DNA of 64,000 nt. Source: Opitutales bacterium (GTDB taxonomy: Bacteria > Verrucomicrobiota > Verrucomicrobiia > Opitutales > UBA953). The stretch is from contig JAILGB010000020.1 of NCBI GenBank assembly GCA_024697185.1, positions 62,001-126,000 of the forward strand, read 5' to 3'. The notes beneath the pieces are model-generated. The model saw only the letters and a program-made list of their open reading frames with translations, ran no database searches and was not told where the DNA came from. Below are positions 46,447-55,982 of the stretch, piece by piece; position 1 is the first letter of the stretch; every line of letters starts with the position of its first letter. A program made the translations under genes and the position numbers.

Positions 46447-47013
46447 TTATTTGACAACAATGTTGGCGACAGCCTGGGCGAGCGCTTCCATCGCTTCCGA
46501 GACAGCCGCGGAGTAATCGGCGAACTTGTCGTTCCCGACGCCTGTTTTAACGGGAACGGTTTTTCCCACAAAATAAAAGTCCGGCGCTTGCGAATCTCCG
46601 GCGTCGTTTTTGAGTCCGTTGAGTTTGATTCCGGCGGCGAGAACGACCGAGTCGTCCAAAACGCCGTCAAGCCTGCTGATCGACACATCCACGCTTTTAA
46701 AAGTTTTAAGCGGACGGTTTTTGACGATCAGCGAAACCCGCTCCGGCAACTGGCGGTCAAGCGTCCGGGCAAGCGGCTCCGCCCAGCAATTTTGACTGCT
46801 ACTGTGCAGCGTGCCTTCGCTCGAACGATAGACGATCTGCCGTTGGCCGAGATATTGCGGCGACAAAATGCGGTTGATTTTGACAAAGGCGCAAGCCTCC
46901 GTCGTCGCGGCGGGAACCGTAGGCGCATAAAACGCCTTGGGGGCTGAACACGCCGCCAAAAAAAGCGTTCCCGCAAAAATCGCCGTTCCCCAAAAACAAC
47001 TGTTTTTTCTCAT
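46447..47013 (-). CDS. MCE-associated outer-membrane lipoprotein (ABC transport auxiliary, PqiC-like)
   Basis: 188 aa. Seen: a lipoprotein signal with lipobox L-A-A-C-S (cysteine about 22), then the PqiC/ABC_trans_aux pattern with I-L-S-P-Q-Y-L and W-A-E-P-L-A-R-T-L. These lipoproteins work with MCE proteins to bridge lipid transport across the periplasm. It is last of the mlaE-mlaF-mlaD set, 9 nt after the MCE gene. Confidence 0.82.
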   Translation of the reverse strand: MRKNSCFWGTAIFAGTLFLAACSAPKAFYAPTVPAATTEACAFVKINRILSPQYLGQRQIVYRSSEGTLHSSSQNCWAEPLARTLDRQLPERVSLIVKNRPLKTFKSVDVSISRLDGVLDDSVVLAAGIKLNGLKNDAGDSQAPDFYFVGKTVPVKTGVGNDKFADYSAAVSEAMEALAQAVANIVVK

Positions 47014-47022
47014 CTTCGTCCT

Positions 47023-48000
47023 TTATTTTTCATTGTTTCCCCAAATGATCGCATTGGGATTTTCATTCAAATATTCCGCCAGATCCCGAACAGAACGCAT
47101 CGTCTCGTTGATCTCCTCGAGCGTCGCACGGACATCGTCGCCGACGGCGGCGTTGCGCGAGCCGTCGTCACCGTTAAGATTTTCAAGCAGAGTCTCCATT
47201 TTTTTCATCGTCTGCCCAAATCGCTCCATTGTCACACGAGCCTCCGCAATCGTCGGGTCCAAATGGGTGTCGAGCGTTCTCGAAATACTGTTGAGATTTG
47301 CCGAAAACATCCCCAAGTTGTCAATCAGCTCCCGAGTCGAAGGATTGTCCAAAATCTCCCGGACAGAACCCATCGCCCCGACCAGATTGTCACCGATGCC
47401 CTTGAAGTCCAAATCCTTGAGAACCGAATTCAGATTTTCCGAAATCTCAATCGTCTGCTCCGCAAGCCTGCCGAACGGAACAGTGGAGAGATTCGCCAAG
47501 ATCTTTGTCGTCGAAGCCGTAACCTCGCCCATCGCCGACGGGATCGTGGGGATTTCCAGATATTTGCCGGCTTCGTGCCAACGCGCCGCCTTGCCCTCGT
47601 AAAAATCCAAATCGACATAGAGGATGCCCGTCAAAAAGTTTTGCAGCTTGAGCGAGCCGCGAAGTCCCGTCGTCGCAAAATACTCCCGGGAACGCGCCGG
47701 ATCCTCAATCACCTTCTCCATATAGGTTTCGTCCATATATTTTGAGTCGATCTCGATAATCACGGGAACCTCGGCATTGCCGTAGCGCATCGGGATCTCC
47801 CGCACCCTGCCGATTTTGACACCCTTGTATTTGACATCCGAATTGACGGAAAGCCCGCTGACGGAATCCGTAAAATAAAGAATGAACGGATGCGCCTCGC
47901 TCCCGAAACTGATCGACGCGAAGGAAATGATACTGAAAACCAGTATCGCCAGCGCACCCAGGACAAAAAATCCGACAGATACGTAATTCGTTTTTTTCAT
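47023..48000 (-). CDS. MCE-family (MlaD-like) phospholipid transport protein
   Basis: 325 aa. Seen: N-terminal membrane anchor (about 6-28), MCE domain (about 38-115) with G-L-S-V-N-S-D-V-K-Y-K-G-V-K-I-G-R-V, then long amphipathic helices with repeated L and N to the end. MCE rings carry lipids between inner and outer membranes. Start overlaps the ATPase gene by 4 nt (ATGA). Confidence 0.92.
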   Translation of the reverse strand: MKKTNYVSVGFFVLGALAILVFSIISFASISFGSEAHPFILYFTDSVSGLSVNSDVKYKGVKIGRVREIPMRYGNAEVPVIIEIDSKYMDETYMEKVIEDPARSREYFATTGLRGSLKLQNFLTGILYVDLDFYEGKAARWHEAGKYLEIPTIPSAMGEVTASTTKILANLSTVPFGRLAEQTIEISENLNSVLKDLDFKGIGDNLVGAMGSVREILDNPSTRELIDNLGMFSANLNSISRTLDTHLDPTIAEARVTMERFGQTMKKMETLLENLNGDDGSRNAAVGDDVRATLEEINETMRSVRDLAEYLNENPNAIIWGNNEK

Positions 48001-48749
48001 TTTTTACTGCCTGCTCTCGTTAAAAATTCATAGACGGCGGCGTTCGGAGGATTTTCCAAGAGCTCCCGAGGCTTGCCGATCGCCCCGGCGGTCTTTGTCG
48101 CAATATCCAAAAATATCGCACGGTCCGCCACCGCAAAAATACTATCCAACTCGTGCGTCACGATCACAATCGCCGTCCCAAGGGAATCCCGGATTGATTT
48201 TGTCAGATCGTCCAAGCGTTTGGCGCTCAAAGGATCCAAACCGGCTCCGGGCTCGTCAAAAAAGAGGATCTCGGGATCGAGCGCCAACGCCCGCGCAAGA
48301 CTCGCGCGTTTGATCATGCCGCCGGAAATTTCCGACGGATAATAATCTTCCGTTCCCGCGAGCCCGACGAGCGAAAGCTTATAGCGCGCCAGTTCCCGCC
48401 GCTCTTTTGCGGACAAATCCGTATATTCCTCAAGCGGCAGCATCACGTTTTCGAGCAAAGTCATCGACGACCATAACGCCCCGCCCTGATACATCACGCC
48501 GACGCGCCGCAAAAGCGCGTTTATCTTTTCGGGCGACGCCTCGTTGAGCGATTCGCCGAGAAGCTTGACCGTTCCCGCCTTAGGACTTTGGAGCCCGATC
48601 AAATGGCGCATCAATGTCGATTTGCCGCAACCGCTGCCGCCCACAATGACAAAAATCTCACCCGGGCTGACACAAAAACTCAAGTCCCGCATCACGACCG
48701 TTTCGCCGTATGCCATCGTCAAATTCTCAACTGCAACCGGAGTTTCCAT
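47997..48749 (-). CDS. MCE/Mla ABC transporter ATP-binding protein (MlaF-like)
   Basis: 250 aa. Seen: Walker A G-G-S-G-C-G-K-S-T, signature region E-I-S-G-G-M-I-K-R-A, Walker B I-L-F-F-D-E-P-G-A-G-L-D and H-loop V-T-H-E-L-D. The S-G-G-M-x-K-R-A form and F-D-E-P-G-A-G-L-D are typical of MlaF. It powers the MlaE permease encoded just upstream (3 nt). Confidence 0.93.
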   Translation of the reverse strand: METPVAVENLTMAYGETVVMRDLSFCVSPGEIFVIVGGSGCGKSTLMRHLIGLQSPKAGTVKLLGESLNEASPEKINALLRRVGVMYQGGALWSSMTLLENVMLPLEEYTDLSAKERRELARYKLSLVGLAGTEDYYPSEISGGMIKRASLARALALDPEILFFDEPGAGLDPLSAKRLDDLTKSIRDSLGTAIVIVTHELDSIFAVADRAIFLDIATKTAGAIGKPRELLENPPNAAVYEFLTRAGSKK

Positions 48750-48752
48750 TTT

Positions 48753-49910
48753 CTAAAAATTCAAAGCGTTGTAAACGACGGCGAAAATCCCGTCCGCGAT
48801 ACAAAGCAGGACCATGCCGAGCACCGCCGCCGACGTCGCCGCGCTCCCGACATCCAAGGCGCTTTTTCCGGCGCGCATCCCGCGATAACAACCCGACCAG
48901 GCGACCAGCCAGCCAAAAAACACACTCTTGATCAGACCCGACGCAAGATGGCGGACATTGAGCGTCGCCATCACCTGCGTCCAAAACTGATCGACCGTAA
49001 TCCCCATCGTTCCCGTAACAAAAAGACCGCCGGCGATCCCGATCGCATCCGCATAAATCGTCAGAAGCGGCAACATCAGCGAAAGCGCCAGAAGGCGCGG
49101 GAGCACCAGATACTCGACCGGACTGACCCCCAAAACCCTCAAGGCGGAAATCTCCTCGCTCGCCTGCATACTGCCGATTTGCGCCGCATAAGCTGCACCA
49201 GTCCTGCCACACATGATCACGCCGGCCATCACGACGCCCATTTCGCGCACCATCGCGAGCGCAATCCCGTTCGCCACATAAATCGTCGCGCCAAAACGCT
49301 GCAGCTGCATCGCTCCGATAAACGCCAAAATAACTCCAGTGATAAAGGAAATCAGCGTAATGATCGGCAAAGCCTCAAGCCCCGCATCCTGGATAAAATA
49401 CAGACAGTCGCGCCAGCGCATCCGCGCCTTCCCGCGAAAAAACCGTCCCGTGGCAACAAAAGTTTCACCCAAAAAATCAAGCGCCTTAAAAAAATCACCG
49501 GCGCTGTTTTCCGCCCATCGTCCGATTTTATAAAAAATTCCCGCAGAACGCTCCTCCCGCTCCGCCGCCACATAGCGCGTTCCCGTCGTCGCCAGATCGT
49601 AAAGCTTCAAAACACGCTCCGGCAACGCCGCCACGTCAAACTTGACATTGCGTTCCCGCGCCCAAGTCGCCATTTTGACAATCAGACAAATCAAAGAAGA
49701 GTCGCCCTCGCCCAGCTCGTCACAGGAAAATGTCAGACGGTCGATCCGTTTTTGCGCGGGAACGCTTTTCGCCGCAGACTCTATCGCCGACAAATCCCCC
49801 AAACCGTCCGCCAAAGTCCACGTTCCCGCCAAACAGACACGCAGTTCGCAAGAGGCGGGATCGACCGCCGACGGCAAAATTGTCGCTGTGATGTCTCTCG
49901 AACCTGCCAT
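48753..49910 (-). CDS. MlaE-family permease with N-terminal STAS-like domain
   Basis: 385 aa. Seen: residues 1-115 form an alpha/beta STAS-like domain (E-G-D-S-S-L-I-C-L-I), then the MlaE permease with several transmembrane helices, including A-A-Q-I-G-S-M-Q-A-S-E-E-I-S-A-L and P-R-L-L-A-L. The single-chain fusion replaces separate MlaB and MlaE. It heads the four-gene MCE operon, 1 nt after slyX. Confidence 0.92.
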   Translation of the reverse strand: MAGSRDITATILPSAVDPASCELRVCLAGTWTLADGLGDLSAIESAAKSVPAQKRIDRLTFSCDELGEGDSSLICLIVKMATWARERNVKFDVAALPERVLKLYDLATTGTRYVAAEREERSAGIFYKIGRWAENSAGDFFKALDFLGETFVATGRFFRGKARMRWRDCLYFIQDAGLEALPIITLISFITGVILAFIGAMQLQRFGATIYVANGIALAMVREMGVVMAGVIMCGRTGAAYAAQIGSMQASEEISALRVLGVSPVEYLVLPRLLALSLMLPLLTIYADAIGIAGGLFVTGTMGITVDQFWTQVMATLNVRHLASGLIKSVFFGWLVAWSGCYRGMRAGKSALDVGSAATSAAVLGMVLLCIADGIFAVVYNALNF

Positions 49911-49911
49911 T

Positions 49912-50109
49912 TTACCAATGCGGCGGCTTTGCGTCCGCGGGCGCGGAGTCGGGATCGCCCATCGCCTCCGTTTTTTCCGCCAGAGATTTTACCGCCTTGA
50001 CCAGTTTGTCAATCTGCCGCCCTTGATCGACGATCACCTCGTTTTGTTGAGCGACATAATTTTCAAGAAACGCGATCTTCTCTTCCAAAACAATTATGCG
50101 TCTGTCCAT
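49912..50109 (-). CDS. SlyX-like coiled-coil protein
   Basis: 65 aa from the ATG at 50109; a longer frame would overlap the autotransporter gene. Seen: a heptad pattern (L-E-E-K-I-A-F-L-E-N-Y-V) and the terminal P-P-H-W, which is the SlyX hallmark (P-P-H-Y). Role unknown. Placed between the autotransporter and mlaE genes with 1-5 nt gaps. Confidence 0.72.
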   Translation of the reverse strand: MDRRIIVLEEKIAFLENYVAQQNEVIVDQGRQIDKLVKAVKSLAEKTEAMGDPDSAPADAKPPHW

Positions 50110-50114
50110 AATTT

Positions 50115-52157
50115 TTAAAATTGCGTGCTCAAGCCGGCAAATACGCCCTGTGTCCAATCGCCGGCATCGCCGACGCGCACCCGATAACTGAGGTCAAACT
50201 GCCATTTGTGAGGAAGCCGGACTCTAAAATACGGCGTCAACTCCAAGGCAAAATCGTCCTCCACGCAAGCCTTGATCGACGTGTCGGAATTGTCATACGC
50301 CACAAAATGCGAGCGCAAATTCGTATTCGTATGAACATTGCCCATCACCGCCGCCTCAAGACCGATGTAGGCATCCAAATCTTTGTGACTCGTCGCGATT
50401 TTTTTATCCGCCGAAAAGCCCAGACGCGTCTGCCAGGAAGCATAGCCGAAATTGCCCAATTCGAGCGCCGACAGCGAGCCGTGTTCCCGCACCGTGTCAA
50501 CGCGGGCGTAGTTAAAATCAAGCCGCACAAACGGCGACAACGCCCAATCGCCGCCGATTTCATAGCGGGCGTTCCAGGCGGCAAAAAATCCCATGTCAAA
50601 ACCGCGCTCCTTCGCCTTGTTGATCCCCAAAGCCGTCGGACGCCTGATGTCATAATAATGCCCGCCCGCGCTCGCACCGAAAATCAGATTCCAAGACGCC
50701 CAAGCCGGCATCATCCCACCAAAGACGCGCAGGCGAAACGCCGCATCGTCCGTCTGGTCTTCGCCATAGCCGTGCGCCCAGGCACTCGCCGCATAGAGCG
50801 AAAGCGACATACCCGCCAAACGCTCATCGTCGAGCCAGGAATAAAATCCCGCCGTCGCCCCGAGACTCCGATAGTCAAACGTCGGCGACGATCTGCCGCG
50901 GCGGTTGACGGAACTCTCATATTGCATCGTCGCAAAAGACTGGAGATTGGGCTCTACATGAATGCCGTCCTCCGAATGCGGCGCGCTCAAGCCCACAGGG
51001 AAAATGCGCCGCAAATAATCAACCTCACTCACCGACTGCGCCAACGCAATCGCCGGGAGCGCCGCGTAAAACGACGGCGAAAAAGCATTGACCGTATCCG
51101 TCAAATCCCTGCCGCCGGCGGCGAGCGCCACCGCCTGCGAGACTTCGTTGGGACTGTTGCTCGCAAGATCCGCCGCCAGATAATCGATAAAAGAACCCGC
51201 CCCCTTGTGGGCGCAAAAGTCGCGGGAACGGAGATTTTTTGACTCAATACGGGCAATCCCCAAATCGTTTTTGCCCAAACCGGCGACACCGCCCGTGACC
51301 AGCAGCGTCGAAGCATCCGTCGCAATCATGTCCCAGTCCCCGACAAGCGTTCCCGCCGAGAGCAGTTTGTAAACTTTGCCGTAAGGCGAATCGCTATAGC
51401 CCGCCAACTGCAGCGTTCCCGCCAGATACGCCGTTCCCGTGACCGTCAAAACTTTTCCCGCCGTCAAACGCACAAGCGAACCGTAATCCGAAACGGTGAC
51501 ATTGCCCGACGCATCTGTCGTCAAAGTCCACGAAGCGCAATTCAAATCGCCGACGATCGTCAAATCGGAATCGACAAGCAACTGCCCGCCGTTTTGAAAC
51601 GCCGACCCGGAATAAATGTTCCCGCCGGCAAGATTCACCGTTCCCGCAAAACGGCTCGCCGACGCCGACACCAACGTTCCGCCGGCGACGACATTGATCG
51701 TTCCCGCCGTCACGTTCGCGCCTCTGAAATTTGTTTTTTGGGCGATATCGACCGTTCCCGAACCCGTGATCTGAGACCTGAAATCCGAAGCGACCGCGTT
51801 AAAAACAAATTTGCCGCCCGACGCGACCTGCACCGAGACGCCCGGACCGACATAGGCCGTCGCCGCTCCGTTGAGCTCAAACGCGCCCGACTCGACGACA
51901 AGCGTTCCCGAACCGCCGATCGTCGTCCCGATAAGCGTCGTTCCCGTGCCGGAATTGTAAAGGGCACCGTCAACCGTCATCGTCGAACTGATCGACAGAT
52001 CCGTATTGCTCGCAATTTTGACAACATCGCCCGAGCCGACAGCCGTCAAGGCGTCAAGTGCCGCCTGTGTCCCGACAATCGTCGTGGTGGCGCCAGCCTC
52101 CGCGAACATCGCCGCCGCCGTCAAAAGTAATCCGAAAACACGAGCGCTTTTTCTCAT
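50115..52157 (-). CDS. Type V autotransporter with short beta-helix passenger
   Basis: 680 aa. Seen: signal peptide (about 1-23), a passenger (about 25-300) of repeating G-S-G-T-V / G-G-T-L-V turns typical of a parallel beta-helix, a linker, then a C-terminal 12-stranded barrel (about 400-680) with alternating aromatic residues and a terminal phenylalanine. This is the classical autotransporter layout with outer-membrane insertion by Bam. The passenger is short and shows no protease or lipase site, so adhesion or display is more likely. The gene carries several motif copies. Confidence 0.82.
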   Translation of the reverse strand: MRKSARVFGLLLTAAAMFAEAGATTTIVGTQAALDALTAVGSGDVVKIASNTDLSISSTMTVDGALYNSGTGTTLIGTTIGGSGTLVVESGAFELNGAATAYVGPGVSVQVASGGKFVFNAVASDFRSQITGSGTVDIAQKTNFRGANVTAGTINVVAGGTLVSASASRFAGTVNLAGGNIYSGSAFQNGGQLLVDSDLTIVGDLNCASWTLTTDASGNVTVSDYGSLVRLTAGKVLTVTGTAYLAGTLQLAGYSDSPYGKVYKLLSAGTLVGDWDMIATDASTLLVTGGVAGLGKNDLGIARIESKNLRSRDFCAHKGAGSFIDYLAADLASNSPNEVSQAVALAAGGRDLTDTVNAFSPSFYAALPAIALAQSVSEVDYLRRIFPVGLSAPHSEDGIHVEPNLQSFATMQYESSVNRRGRSSPTFDYRSLGATAGFYSWLDDERLAGMSLSLYAASAWAHGYGEDQTDDAAFRLRVFGGMMPAWASWNLIFGASAGGHYYDIRRPTALGINKAKERGFDMGFFAAWNARYEIGGDWALSPFVRLDFNYARVDTVREHGSLSALELGNFGYASWQTRLGFSADKKIATSHKDLDAYIGLEAAVMGNVHTNTNLRSHFVAYDNSDTSIKACVEDDFALELTPYFRVRLPHKWQFDLSYRVRVGDAGDWTQGVFAGLSTQF

Positions 52158-52180
52158 AATTCTTATTTACTATTATCTAA

Positions 52181-52224
52181 AAAAAAACGCGTTCCCGCAA
52201 AGCAATTCTGCCTGCGGGAACGAC
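52181..52224 (-). terminator. Terminator of proS from an inverted motif pair
   Basis: CGTTCCCGCA (52190-52199) and TGCGGGAACG (52213-52222) pair perfectly around a 13-nt loop; a run of T follows on the minus strand. It is 26 nt after the proS stop and precedes the autotransporter start. Confidence 0.8.
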
Positions 52225-52249
52225 AAGAAAACTTAAGCGGAATCGCCGT

Positions 52250-53776
52250 CTAATACGACTTGGCAAAAACCACCCGGCGCGGCGACGGCTCGCCCGTGAA
52301 CGGACAGACGCCCGGCTCCGGCGGGAACGCCTCGTCGTCGATCGGGATGCAGCGGATCGTCACATTCAAATCCGCCTTGATCTTCGCCTCAACCTCCGGC
52401 GAGCCGTTCCAATGGCAAAGCGCAAAACCGCCGTGGATCTCTGGCTTCTCCTTGTTTTGAGGCGTAAAGAACGCGTAAAAGTCCTCCTTGCTGTCAATGA
52501 GCTTCATGTTGTCGGCACGGAACTTTTTGGCGCGCGCCAAAAGATTGTCCTGGATCGCCTGCAACTGCTCCGCAATCGTCTCCACAAACACGCTGCGGTC
52601 CATGCTGCTTTTCTCCATCGTGTCGCGACGGCCGACAAAAACATGCTTTTCCGCAATGTCCCGCGGACCGACTTCAACACGCAGCGGAACGCCCTTCTTG
52701 ATCCAGCCCCACACTTTTTCGCCGCCGCGAATGTCGCGCTTGTCGATTTTGACCAGGACTTTTCGTCCGGCGTAAATTTTTTCCGAAAGTTCCCGGCGGA
52801 GACTCTCGCAATATTCATCGACGGCAGCCTTCGTCTCATCGCCGCGATAGACGGGCAAAATCACCACATGCAAAGGAGCCAGCCGCGGCGGCACCACAAA
52901 ACCGTCGTCGTCCGAGTGCGTCATGATCATTCCGCCGATCAGACGCGTCGAAACGCCCCACGATGTCGTCCAGGCATATTGCAGCGTTCCCGCTTCGTTT
53001 TGAAACTGGATATTGCAGCTCTTCGCGAAATTCTGCCCGAGGAAATGCGACGTTCCCGCCTGCAAAGCCTTGCGATCCTGCATCATCGCCTCGATACAGA
53101 GCGTATCGACGGCGCCCGGAAAACGCTCGCTCGCCGTCTTGTGTCCGCAAATGACCGGCATCGCCATATATTCCTCCGCAAACTTGGCATAGACCTTGAG
53201 CATCTTGAGCGTCTCCTCTTCCGCCTCCTCCGCCGTCGCGTGAACCGTATGGCCTTCCTGCCACAAAAATTCCGCCGTGCGCAAAAACAGTCGCGTGCGC
53301 ATCTCCCAGCGGACGACGTTCGCCCACTGGTTGACCAAGATCGGCAGATCGCGATAGCTTTGCACCCATTTGGCATAAGTCGCGCCGATAATCGTCTCGG
53401 ACGTCGGCCGCACGATCAGCGGCTCGTCAAGTTCGCCCGCGGGAACGAGCTTCCCGTTCCCGTCCGCCTCCAGACGCGAATGGGTGACCACCGCGCATTC
53501 CTTGGCGAAGCCCTCGACATGCTCCGCTTCCTTTTCAATAAAACTCTTGGGAATAAAAAGCGGGAAATAGGCGTTCACGTGACCTGTCTCCTTGAACATC
53601 GCGTCCAGACCGTCGTGGATGTTTTCCCAAAGCGTATAACCCCAAGGTTTGATGACCATACAGCCGCGAACCGGGGAATTTTCCGCCAAATCAGCCGCCT
53701 TGATCACCTGCTGATACCATTCGGGATAATCCTCCGAACGACGCGGAGAAATCGCATTTTTCACTTCTTTTGCCAT
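52250..53776 (-). CDS. proS: Prolyl-tRNA synthetase, archaeal/eukaryotic-type
   Basis: 508 aa from the ATG at 53776; a frame extension to 53965 overlaps argB and is rejected. Seen: class II motif 2 region F-L-R-T-A-E-F-L-W-Q-E-G-H-T, R-P-T-S-E, and the C-terminal zinc-binding-like extension ending F-A-K-S-Y. The absence of the bacterial editing insertion and the K-S-Y end mark the short archaeal/eukaryotic-type ProS. It follows argB after a 43-nt gap. Confidence 0.93.
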   Translation of the reverse strand: MAKEVKNAISPRRSEDYPEWYQQVIKAADLAENSPVRGCMVIKPWGYTLWENIHDGLDAMFKETGHVNAYFPLFIPKSFIEKEAEHVEGFAKECAVVTHSRLEADGNGKLVPAGELDEPLIVRPTSETIIGATYAKWVQSYRDLPILVNQWANVVRWEMRTRLFLRTAEFLWQEGHTVHATAEEAEEETLKMLKVYAKFAEEYMAMPVICGHKTASERFPGAVDTLCIEAMMQDRKALQAGTSHFLGQNFAKSCNIQFQNEAGTLQYAWTTSWGVSTRLIGGMIMTHSDDDGFVVPPRLAPLHVVILPVYRGDETKAAVDEYCESLRRELSEKIYAGRKVLVKIDKRDIRGGEKVWGWIKKGVPLRVEVGPRDIAEKHVFVGRRDTMEKSSMDRSVFVETIAEQLQAIQDNLLARAKKFRADNMKLIDSKEDFYAFFTPQNKEKPEIHGGFALCHWNGSPEVEAKIKADLNVTIRCIPIDDEAFPPEPGVCPFTGEPSPRRVVFAKSY

Positions 53777-53819
53777 TTTCGATTTTTGCTTAAAATTAAA
53801 AAAAAACAACGTTCCCGCC

Positions 53820-54746
53820 TCAGATTTGGATCTCGGGATTGAAATATTGACCGTCAACGTCCGGATGGATAATCTCCGTGCCGACACCCTTTTGCGTGAA
53901 GATTTCCAACAAAAGCGAATGCGGGATCCTGCCGTCGATAAAGTGCACGCGGCGAACACCCGCATGCAGGGCGCGCACCGCCGAATCCACCTTCGGGATC
54001 ATTCCCTTCGAAATGATGCCCGCCTTCTTGAGCCCGTCCACTTCGCCGACGCGCAAAGTCGGGATCAAAGATTCCGGATCTTGCGGATCCTTCAAAAGCC
54101 CGGGAACGTCGGACATGAAAACCAAACGGCGCGCCTTGAGCGCCGCAGCCACCGCAGCCGCAGCCGCGTCCGCATTGGTGTTGTAAAGCTGTCCGTCCTC
54201 GTCAACCGCAATCGGCGAGATAACGGGAATCTTCCCCTCGTTCAAAGCCTTTTTGATCAGTTTGGTCTTGACCGACTTGATGTCGCCGACAAAACCGATA
54301 TCGACAGGCGCGCCGTCGTCGTCAGATTCAAAATGCTTGCTGCAGAGATTGACATTTTCGCCGGGCATCCCGAAGGGAACGCCGTTTTTGGCGGCGATTG
54401 TCTCGCAGATATTCTCATTGATCGTCCCGCTGAGCGTCTTGTGGACAATCTCCACGACGCGCGCGTCCGTGACCCGCATCCCGTTTTTCCACTGCGGGAC
54501 AATCTGAGCCTCCTCCATCGCCCGCGAAATCGCCTTGCCGCCGCCGTGAACCACAACCACCTTGATCCCGACCGCGTTGAGAAAAACGATGTCCGCCGCA
54601 ACCCTGCCGCGCACGCGCTCGTCATCCGAATCCATAAAGCTGCCGCCGTATTTTACGACGAACACGGAATCGTGAAAACGCTGGATATACGGCAGCGCCT
54701 CCAATAAAACGCCCGCCTTATCGATCAATTCTATATGTTCATTCAT
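53820..54746 (-). CDS. argB: Acetylglutamate kinase
   Basis: Second step of arginine synthesis. 308 aa. Seen: V-V-K-Y-G-G-S-F-M (usually G-G-N-A-M), [19 protein letters not shown], and [20 protein letters not shown] box lies 9 nt from the ATG, but no -35 was found. No other arg gene is near. Confidence 0.94.
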   Translation of the reverse strand: MNEHIELIDKAGVLLEALPYIQRFHDSVFVVKYGGSFMDSDDERVRGRVAADIVFLNAVGIKVVVVHGGGKAISRAMEEAQIVPQWKNGMRVTDARVVEIVHKTLSGTINENICETIAAKNGVPFGMPGENVNLCSKHFESDDDGAPVDIGFVGDIKSVKTKLIKKALNEGKIPVISPIAVDEDGQLYNTNADAAAAAVAAALKARRLVFMSDVPGLLKDPQDPESLIPTLRVGEVDGLKKAGIISKGMIPKVDSAVRALHAGVRRVHFIDGRIPHSLLLEIFTQKGVGTEIIHPDVDGQYFNPEIQI

Positions 54747-54799
54747 GACTGCAAAATTTTATTTAAATCATAAACTTTCACGTTCCTGCGGGCAACAAG

Positions 54800-55963
54800 T
54801 TAATGCCCGTGATGCTCGCCGTTGCAGGCACGGCCCCAAGTGCCGTTTTCGTCCATCTCCGCCTCATGCCCCTTGACGAGCTCGGGATCCAGCGCGGAGA
54901 CGTCCTCCGCGGGAACAGGCTCCGCGGGAACGGCGTTTTCCCCATGCTCGTGATGATGCTCGCCGCCGCAAGTGCAATGGCCGCAGGAACCGTCGCCCTT
55001 GCAACCGCTCATCTTGCGCTTGTGCTCCAACGGATCCAGAGGCTTCAAGCCCAATTTTTGCAAAAGCAGATAATCCTTATCGATCCCGGAATTTTCACGC
55101 GTCAGCAGACGCTCGCCCAAGAAAATCGAATTGGCGCCCGCACAAAAACAGAGCGCCTGCGCCTCTTCGCTCATATTGGCCCTGCCGGCGGAAATGCGAA
55201 TGATGGCCTTGGGCACGATAATGCGCGCCACCGCGATAATGCGGACAAATTCAAAAATATCCACGGGTTCGCGCCCTTCGAGCGGCGTTCCCGGGCACGG
55301 GATCAAAGCGTTGATCGGAATGCTCTCCGGCGGCGTCTCCATATTGGCAAGCTCGCAAAGCAGTTTCAGGCGGTCGTCAATCGTTTCCCCCATACCCAAA
55401 ATTCCGCCGCAGCAAAGCCCCATTCCCGCCTCGCGGACATTGCGGATCGTCTCCAGACGGTCGTCATAGGTCCGCGTCGTGATGATCTTGGGATAATATT
55501 CGCGCGAAGTGTCGAGATTGTGGTTATAAATGTCGCAACCCGCCTCCTTGAGACGCTTCGCCTGATCCAAAGTCAAAATCCCGAGCGTGCAGCAGACCTG
55601 CAGCCCCAAAGCCTTCACCTGCCGCACCGTCTCGAGCACCGAGTCAAACTGCGGACCGTCCGTCGGGCGGCGCCATGCCGCACCCATGCAAAAACGCCCC
55701 GCTCCCGCCGCCTTGGCGCGACGGGCAGCCTCAACAATCTTTTCCGTCGCCATCAACGGCTCCGGCTTGCACGACGAATGGCGCGCCGACTGCGGACAAT
55801 ACGCGCAATCCTCCGAACACGCGCCCGTCTTGATCGATTGCAACATGTTCAGCTGCACCGTGTTCGGCACCTGCACCTGCTGATGCACTTCCTGCGCGTA
55901 ATAAACCAAAGAAGTGAACGGCAGATTATACAACTTTTTTACATCGTCCAAATAATAAATCAT
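54800..55963 (-). CDS. bioB: Biotin synthase with Cys/His-rich C-terminal tail
   Basis: Radical SAM enzyme inserting sulfur into dethiobiotin. 387 aa from the ATG at 55963, which has a strong Shine-Dalgarno (GGGGAGGAA) 5 nt upstream. Seen: C-S-E-D-C-A-Y-C (C49, C53, C56) for the 4Fe-4S cluster, and the 2Fe-2S ligands in R-F-C-M-G-A, V-C-C-T, L-C-C-G-G and I-S-A-G-R. Residues 319-387 are an added tail with C-G-H-C-T-C-G-G-E-H-H-H-E-H and a terminal E-H-H-G-H, suggesting metal binding. Other bio genes are absent. Confidence 0.93.
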   Translation of the reverse strand: MIYYLDDVKKLYNLPFTSLVYYAQEVHQQVQVPNTVQLNMLQSIKTGACSEDCAYCPQSARHSSCKPEPLMATEKIVEAARRAKAAGAGRFCMGAAWRRPTDGPQFDSVLETVRQVKALGLQVCCTLGILTLDQAKRLKEAGCDIYNHNLDTSREYYPKIITTRTYDDRLETIRNVREAGMGLCCGGILGMGETIDDRLKLLCELANMETPPESIPINALIPCPGTPLEGREPVDIFEFVRIIAVARIIVPKAIIRISAGRANMSEEAQALCFCAGANSIFLGERLLTRENSGIDKDYLLLQKLGLKPLDPLEHKRKMSGCKGDGSCGHCTCGGEHHHEHGENAVPAEPVPAEDVSALDPELVKGHEAEMDENGTWGRACNGEHHGH

Positions 55964-55982
55964 AAAAATTCCTCCCCAAAAA

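Noticed and set aside
53777-53965. N-terminal extension of proS
   Set aside because: The extra 63 codons overlap the end of argB in another frame and have no similarity to ProS; the ATG at 53776 fits the family start.
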